Source: Asticcacaulis endophyticus (GTDB taxonomy: Bacteria; Pseudomonadota; Alphaproteobacteria; Caulobacterales; Caulobacteraceae). Taken from it: 64,000 bases of DNA. The stretch's first letter is position 1; every line of letters begins with the position of its first letter. The translations under genes were made by a program, and so were the position numbers. Positions 60,321 to 64,000 of this stretch are shown here, piece by piece. Location of the stretch: contig NZ_BMZB01000001.1 of the NCBI RefSeq assembly GCF_014652575.1, forward strand, positions 1,231,722-1,295,721. Reading direction: 5' to 3'. A model generated the notes under the pieces. It was not told the DNA's origin, made no database searches, and saw nothing but the letters and a program-made list of their open reading frames with translations.

Positions 60321-61244
60321 GTGGATATCTACCTGCCCATTGCCGAAATGTCGGTCAATGTCCTGACTATGGTCGGGCTTGGGGTACTGGTGGGGTTTGT
60401 GTCGGGCCTGTTCGGTGTCGGCGGCGGGTTTCTGATGGCGCCAGTTCTGGTCTCACTCGGTATTCCGCCGTCCGTGGCCGTGGCCTCTCAGGCCGGGCAT
60501 GTGCTGGCGACCTCGACCTCTTCCGTCATGAGCTATAGCCAGAGCGACAGCGTCGATTACCGCATGGGCGCGGTCATGGCCGCAGGCGGCGTGGTCGGTG
60601 CCATTATCGGCGTTGAAATTTTCCGGATTTTACGTCTACTGGGGCAGATCGATCTGGTGGTGTCGGTCGCCTATCTTTTGGTGCTGGGCTCCATCGGCGG
60701 TATGATGCTGAATGAATCCCTGTCGGCCATGCTGCGCCGACGAAAGGGCGAATCGCCACCCCGGCCCAAGGTCAAGCGCCCGGTGTGGATATATGGCCTG
60801 CCGTTCAAGATGCGCTTTCCGCGTTCTGGCCTTTACATCAGCTTTATCCCTCCGGCGGCGATCGGGCTTCTGGTCGGGATATTGTCGGCCATGATGGGGG
60901 TCGGTGGCGGGTTTTTAATAGTGCCCGCCATGATCTACATCCTGCGCATGAAGGCCTCGGTCGTGGTTGGCACCAGCCTGTTTCAGATTATCATAACGAC
61001 GCTGGTGACCATGATCCTTCAGGCGGTGCGCAACCACAGCGTCGATATGATTCTGGCGCTGATCCTGCTGGCGGGCGGGGTCGTCGGCGGTCAGGCCGGT
61101 ATCCGCATGGCCAGTCGTTTCCGCGCCGATGAACTGCGCGCGATCATGGCGGTAATCATTCTGATGGCCGGGTTGCAGATGGGGCTGTCGCTGTTTGTAC
61201 CGCCGCAGGACCCGTTTGTCCTCGTGCCCACGGGGCAGCAATAA
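60321..61244 (+). CDS. TSUP (TauE/SafE) family membrane transporter
   Basis: A 307-residue TSUP permease with about eight membrane segments in two related halves, each with a glycine-rich motif: GFVSGLFGVGGGFLMAP and GILSAMMGVGGGFLIVP. Relatives carry sulfite, sulfonates or other organic anions. The GTG at 60321 is chosen because family members usually begin (M)DIYLPIAE; the ribosome site is weak. Its stop overlaps the next gene by one base, and that pairing is common in alphaproteobacteria. Confidence 0.88.
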   Translation: MDIYLPIAEMSVNVLTMVGLGVLVGFVSGLFGVGGGFLMAPVLVSLGIPPSVAVASQAGHVLATSTSSVMSYSQSDSVDYRMGAVMAAGGVVGAIIGVEIFRILRLLGQIDLVVSVAYLLVLGSIGGMMLNESLSAMLRRRKGESPPRPKVKRPVWIYGLPFKMRFPRSGLYISFIPPAAIGLLVGILSAMMGVGGGFLIVPAMIYILRMKASVVVGTSLFQIIITTLVTMILQAVRNHSVDMILALILLAGGVVGGQAGIRMASRFRADELRAIMAVIILMAGLQMGLSLFVPPQDPFVLVPTGQQ

Positions 61245-62047
61245 TGGTCGCTGTCCTTCCCCCCGCCATACCACCGGCAATCGTTCAGGCCCTGCCCGAA
61301 GCGGCCCCGTCCTCGAACATTCTGTCGACTGACCTGACCCAGAACCGCATCGAGGTATCGTCTTCGTTTCAGGGGGCCAAGGTTGTTGTTTACGGTGCGG
61401 TCGTCGAAAGCCGTGATCAGCCGTCCGATGTCGTGGTCGTCGTCTCCGGCCCCAAGGCGTCAATGCGCCTGATCCGCAAGGTGCAGGTGGCAGGCCTGTG
61501 GCTCAACAGCCGCCCGGTGGTATTCGAAGGCGCGCCAGGTTTTTACATGGCCGCCTCATCCCAGCCGCTGGATCGGATCACCGGCTTTTCCAACCGCCGC
61601 CGTCTGGGGCTGGGGGTCGATTATATCGCCATGGATACGCCGCGCGACACCAAGGTCGTGACGCGTTATGGCGTGCGCGATGTGGTGGTCAACAGTCTTG
61701 AAGACGATTATCTGGAGTGGCGGCAGGCGGTAACGCGCCTGAAACAGAAATCGAGCCTCTATAGCGATAATCCGTTCGGGGTGCGCTTTGTCGACCGCAA
61801 CCTGTTCCGTGCCGAAATCGACTTGCCCTCGGATGCGCCGATCGGCACCTATAAGGCCGAGGTCTGGCTGTTTCGCGATGGGGAGCCGGTCAGTTACAGT
61901 GCCAAACTGCTGCGGGTTGAAAAGGTCGGGTTTGAGCGCTTCATCTATGACACCGCCCATCGCCGCCCGTGGATGTATGGCATCGTCAGCGCCCTGATCT
62001 GTATCGGGCTGGGCCTTGGGGCGTCACGCATTTTCCAGCGGCGTTAA
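61244..62047 (+). CDS. Alph_Pro_TM (TIGR02186) membrane protein
   Basis: A 267-residue protein with an N-terminal exported segment, a beta-rich domain starting LSTDLTQNRIEVSSSFQGAK, and a single C-terminal membrane helix (YGIVSALICIGLGLGASRIF). It matches the alphaproteobacterial family PF09608/TIGR02186, of unknown function, nearly always beside a TSUP transporter. The start codon shares a base with the transporter stop (TAATG), so they act together, perhaps as a periplasmic substrate-handling partner. This is inference from context. Confidence 0.85.
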   Translation: MVAVLPPAIPPAIVQALPEAAPSSNILSTDLTQNRIEVSSSFQGAKVVVYGAVVESRDQPSDVVVVVSGPKASMRLIRKVQVAGLWLNSRPVVFEGAPGFYMAASSQPLDRITGFSNRRRLGLGVDYIAMDTPRDTKVVTRYGVRDVVVNSLEDDYLEWRQAVTRLKQKSSLYSDNPFGVRFVDRNLFRAEIDLPSDAPIGTYKAEVWLFRDGEPVSYSAKLLRVEKVGFERFIYDTAHRRPWMYGIVSALICIGLGLGASRIFQRR

Positions 62048-62101
62048 ACTGCGCGGGTTTTGTGTATTGGTTTTGTTCGCGCGAATGTTTAAGTTATTCG
62101 G

Positions 62102-64000
62102 GTGACTCGCGATGCGCCCCCAACCCCTGTAACTGATGAGATCAAGCCTGCCGTCCTGCCGGACGCGCCGCCTTTGAGTTTCCGTGAGGTCTTACCGGGA
62201 CAGTCTCTGGCCTTCCTGCCGTCCAAAGCGGGCCTGAGCAATGGCCACCAGACCCGCCGGATCGAGATCGTGCATTTGCGCGAACTGTGGGGCCGCGAAG
62301 CTGTGCTGGTCGCCAATGCGCCGTTTATCCGGCAGCGCCTGTTTGCAGGCCGTGGCCACCGCGAAGTGCAGCATTTCGATGTGCTGGAACTGTTTGCCTT
62401 TGTGCGTCCGGCGCAGTTTTGCGCCCCGTCAGTCGCGGGTGTGGCGCAGATTATGGGCTACGGCGAGCCGGACGGGCCGGAAGAAGGCGCGTGGGTTCTG
62501 TTCCGGGTGGCCGAAGATTTGCTGTCTGAACTGGCCGCAGCGTCCGTGGCCTTCAGGCTGATGGCGCGGGCCAGCCTCAATTTTATGGCCAAAAACGGCT
62601 GGGTGTGGGCGGGCGCGGTTGAGGCGGCGCTGGCGCGCAATCCGCTGCCGGCCGATTTTGTGATCCCGCCTGCGCTTGAGGTCTGGACGCTGCTCGACGA
62701 ATGGGAGGATCAGGCCCCCGACGTACCGCCTAAATCGGTATCGGTAACTGAGGGCGAAATCGCTGACGCCCTGTCGCGCCATCTGGTTCGGGCCGGTCTT
62801 GATGAACGCCGCCCTGAACAACTGGCCTTTGCCCAGTCGGCGCGCACCATTTTTCAGCCGAAATGGGTGATGGATCAGCCACACATGGTGTTGGCTGAGG
62901 CGGGTACTGGCGTCGGTAAGACGCTGGGGTATTTGGCTCCGGCCCAAGCCTGGGCGCAAAAAGCGCAAGGCAAGGTGTGGGTGTCGACCTATACCCGCGC
63001 GCTGCAAAAACAGATTTTCAATGATACCCGCGCCCTGTTTGATACCGACGCTGAGCGCCAGATGAAGGTGGCGGTACGCAAGGGCCGCGAAAACTATCTG
63101 TGCCTGCTTAATTATCAGGAGCGGCTAACCGCAGTCAGTCAGACGCCGGGGGAGGCGATCATTGCGGGCCTGATGGCGCGTTGGGTCGTCTATAGCCGTG
63201 ACGGCGATATCATGGGCGGGGATTTCCCGACCTGGCTGCCATCGCTGTTGCCGGTTGGGTCGGGAGCGCATTTGTTTCAGTCGCTTAATCCGGCGGCACT
63301 GGTTGACCGGCGGGGGGAGTGCATCCATTCGGCCTGCGCCCATTACCGGGTGTGCTTTGTCGAAAAGTCTATCCGTAAGGCGAAATCGGCCCAAATCGTG
63401 ATCGCCAACCATGCCCTCGTGATGGCGCAGGCGGCCTATGAGTTGCACGCGGCCCAAAAAGCCAATTTGAAAGCGACCGATGACCGCAGCGAAGAACCGT
63501 CCGAAGTGCCGGTGCTGTCGCGCCTGATCTTCGACGAAGGCCACCATGTGTTCGAGGCCGCAGATTCGGCGTTTTCGACCGCTTTGTCGGGGTTTGAGGC
63601 GGCGGAACTGCGGCGCTGGATACGTGGCAACGAAGGCCACCGGCGGCGCTCACGCGGTCTGGAGCAGCGCTTAGGCGATCTTTTGGCGACGCGTGAGACG
63701 GCGCAGGATGCGCTCAAGGATCTGATCCGCGCCGCCCATGTTCTGCCGCAGGAAGGCTGGTCCCAGCGCCTGACGACGCGCACCCAGTCCGGCAATATGA
63801 TGGAACCGCTGGGGCCGATTGAGGCCCTGCTGGCCACGGTCATGAAGCAGGTCGAGGTCCGTCAGGCCGACACCACCTCGCGGTCGCGCTATCGTTCGGA
63901 GACCGAGGCGGGTGGTGAATGTGAAGCCCATCCGTGCCTGCCCGAAGTGGCTGAAGCGTCAAAGGCGGCGGCGGTGGCTTTGCGCGGGATCGAAGCGCCA
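62102..64000 (+). CDS. DinG/XPD-type ATP-dependent DNA helicase, 3' end beyond window
   Basis: An open frame of 633 codons that runs off the window end. A GTG start at 62102 is the first possible after an in-frame stop at 62090 and has no clear ribosome site. The first 220 residues are an unassigned N-terminal extension; the helicase follows: EQLAFAQSARTIF, Walker A AEAGTGVGKTLGYLAPA, Ia TYTRALQKQIF and the DEGH box (LIFDEGHH). Cys334, Cys407, Cys412 and Cys418 probably bind a 4Fe-4S cluster as in XPD and DinG. It would unwind DNA in repair or clear structures; the C-terminal motor domain is not visible. Confidence 0.88.
   Translation, partial: MTRDAPPTPVTDEIKPAVLPDAPPLSFREVLPGQSLAFLPSKAGLSNGHQTRRIEIVHLRELWGREAVLVANAPFIRQRLFAGRGHREVQHFDVLELFAFVRPAQFCAPSVAGVAQIMGYGEPDGPEEGAWVLFRVAEDLLSELAAASVAFRLMARASLNFMAKNGWVWAGAVEAALARNPLPADFVIPPALEVWTLLDEWEDQAPDVPPKSVSVTEGEIADALSRHLVRAGLDERRPEQLAFAQSARTIFQPKWVMDQPHMVLAEAGTGVGKTLGYLAPAQAWAQKAQGKVWVSTYTRALQKQIFNDTRALFDTDAERQMKVAVRKGRENYLCLLNYQERLTAVSQTPGEAIIAGLMARWVVYSRDGDIMGGDFPTWLPSLLPVGSGAHLFQSLNPAALVDRRGECIHSACAHYRVCFVEKSIRKAKSAQIVIANHALVMAQAAYELHAAQKANLKATDDRSEEPSEVPVLSRLIFDEGHHVFEAADSAFSTALSGFEAAELRRWIRGNEGHRRRSRGLEQRLGDLLATRETAQDALKDLIRAAHVLPQEGWSQRLTTRTQSGNMMEPLGPIEALLATVMKQVEVRQADTTSRSRYRSETEAGGECEAHPCLPEVAEASKAAAVALRGIEAP

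Overview
The window looks like chromosome from an alphaproteobacterium of the Caulobacteraceae, most likely close to Asticcacaulis. This is inferred from a PodJ-like polarity protein with a CtrA-like site and GANTC sites around its start, an Alph_Pro_TM/TSUP gene pair, large TonB-dependent receptors, many Tat-exported hydrolases, and two copies of the intergenic palindromic repeat common in alphaproteobacteria. No tRNA, rRNA, CRISPR array, prophage or complete insertion sequence was seen. Base composition looks fairly even, so nothing suggests a large recently acquired island.

Positions 1-19,200 form a carbohydrate and protein degradation locus. It holds a TonB-dependent receptor, a Tat-exported (alpha/alpha)6-like putative glycosidase, a GH127/GH146 beta-L-arabinofuranosidase-type enzyme, a GH2 beta-galactosidase-type enzyme, a small lipoprotein, a MetX-like secreted alpha/beta hydrolase, two DUF885 putative metallopeptidases and an S9/DPP-IV-like peptidase. 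Three promoter regions in it share a TTGTATACGNTAT motif, which suggests one regulator. Arabinofuranosidase and galactosidase beside DPP-IV-like peptidases suggests a plant hydroxyproline-rich glycoprotein as substrate; this is the most interesting hypothesis in the window. Just downstream lies a secreted protein of five four-cysteine repeats.

Positions 20,700-32,100 hold a CPA2 K+/H+ antiporter and an alkylation-damage repair cluster: an Ada-AlkA fusion divergent from ogt, an extra 2OG-Fe(II) oxygenase, and alkB. A 154-bp element with perfect 29-bp terminal inverted repeats sits in the divergent promoter region. Then follow a LuxR solo, a single-domain response regulator, a thioesterase, a PAS-GAF-GGDEF-EAL protein, a DUF454 membrane protein and an isoaspartyl peptidase.

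Positions 32,150-38,700 are the cytochrome bd locus: cydDC divergent from cydABX, including a 40-residue CydX. Next come a CapD-like sugar nucleotide enzyme, moaE-moaC, and btuB under a cobalamin riboswitch. A sulfate import operon (sbp-cysTWA) lies beside a cystathionine beta-lyase gene.

Positions 49,977-53,027 hold a three-gene set (JmjC/cupin-like oxygenase, GT2 glycosyltransferase, CelD/HfsK-like acyltransferase) that may act on an envelope polysaccharide or the holdfast. The remainder holds a TraB/GumN protein, argD-argF with hairpins before and after, podJ, the TSUP/Alph_Pro_TM pair, and a DinG-type helicase gene cut by the window end.
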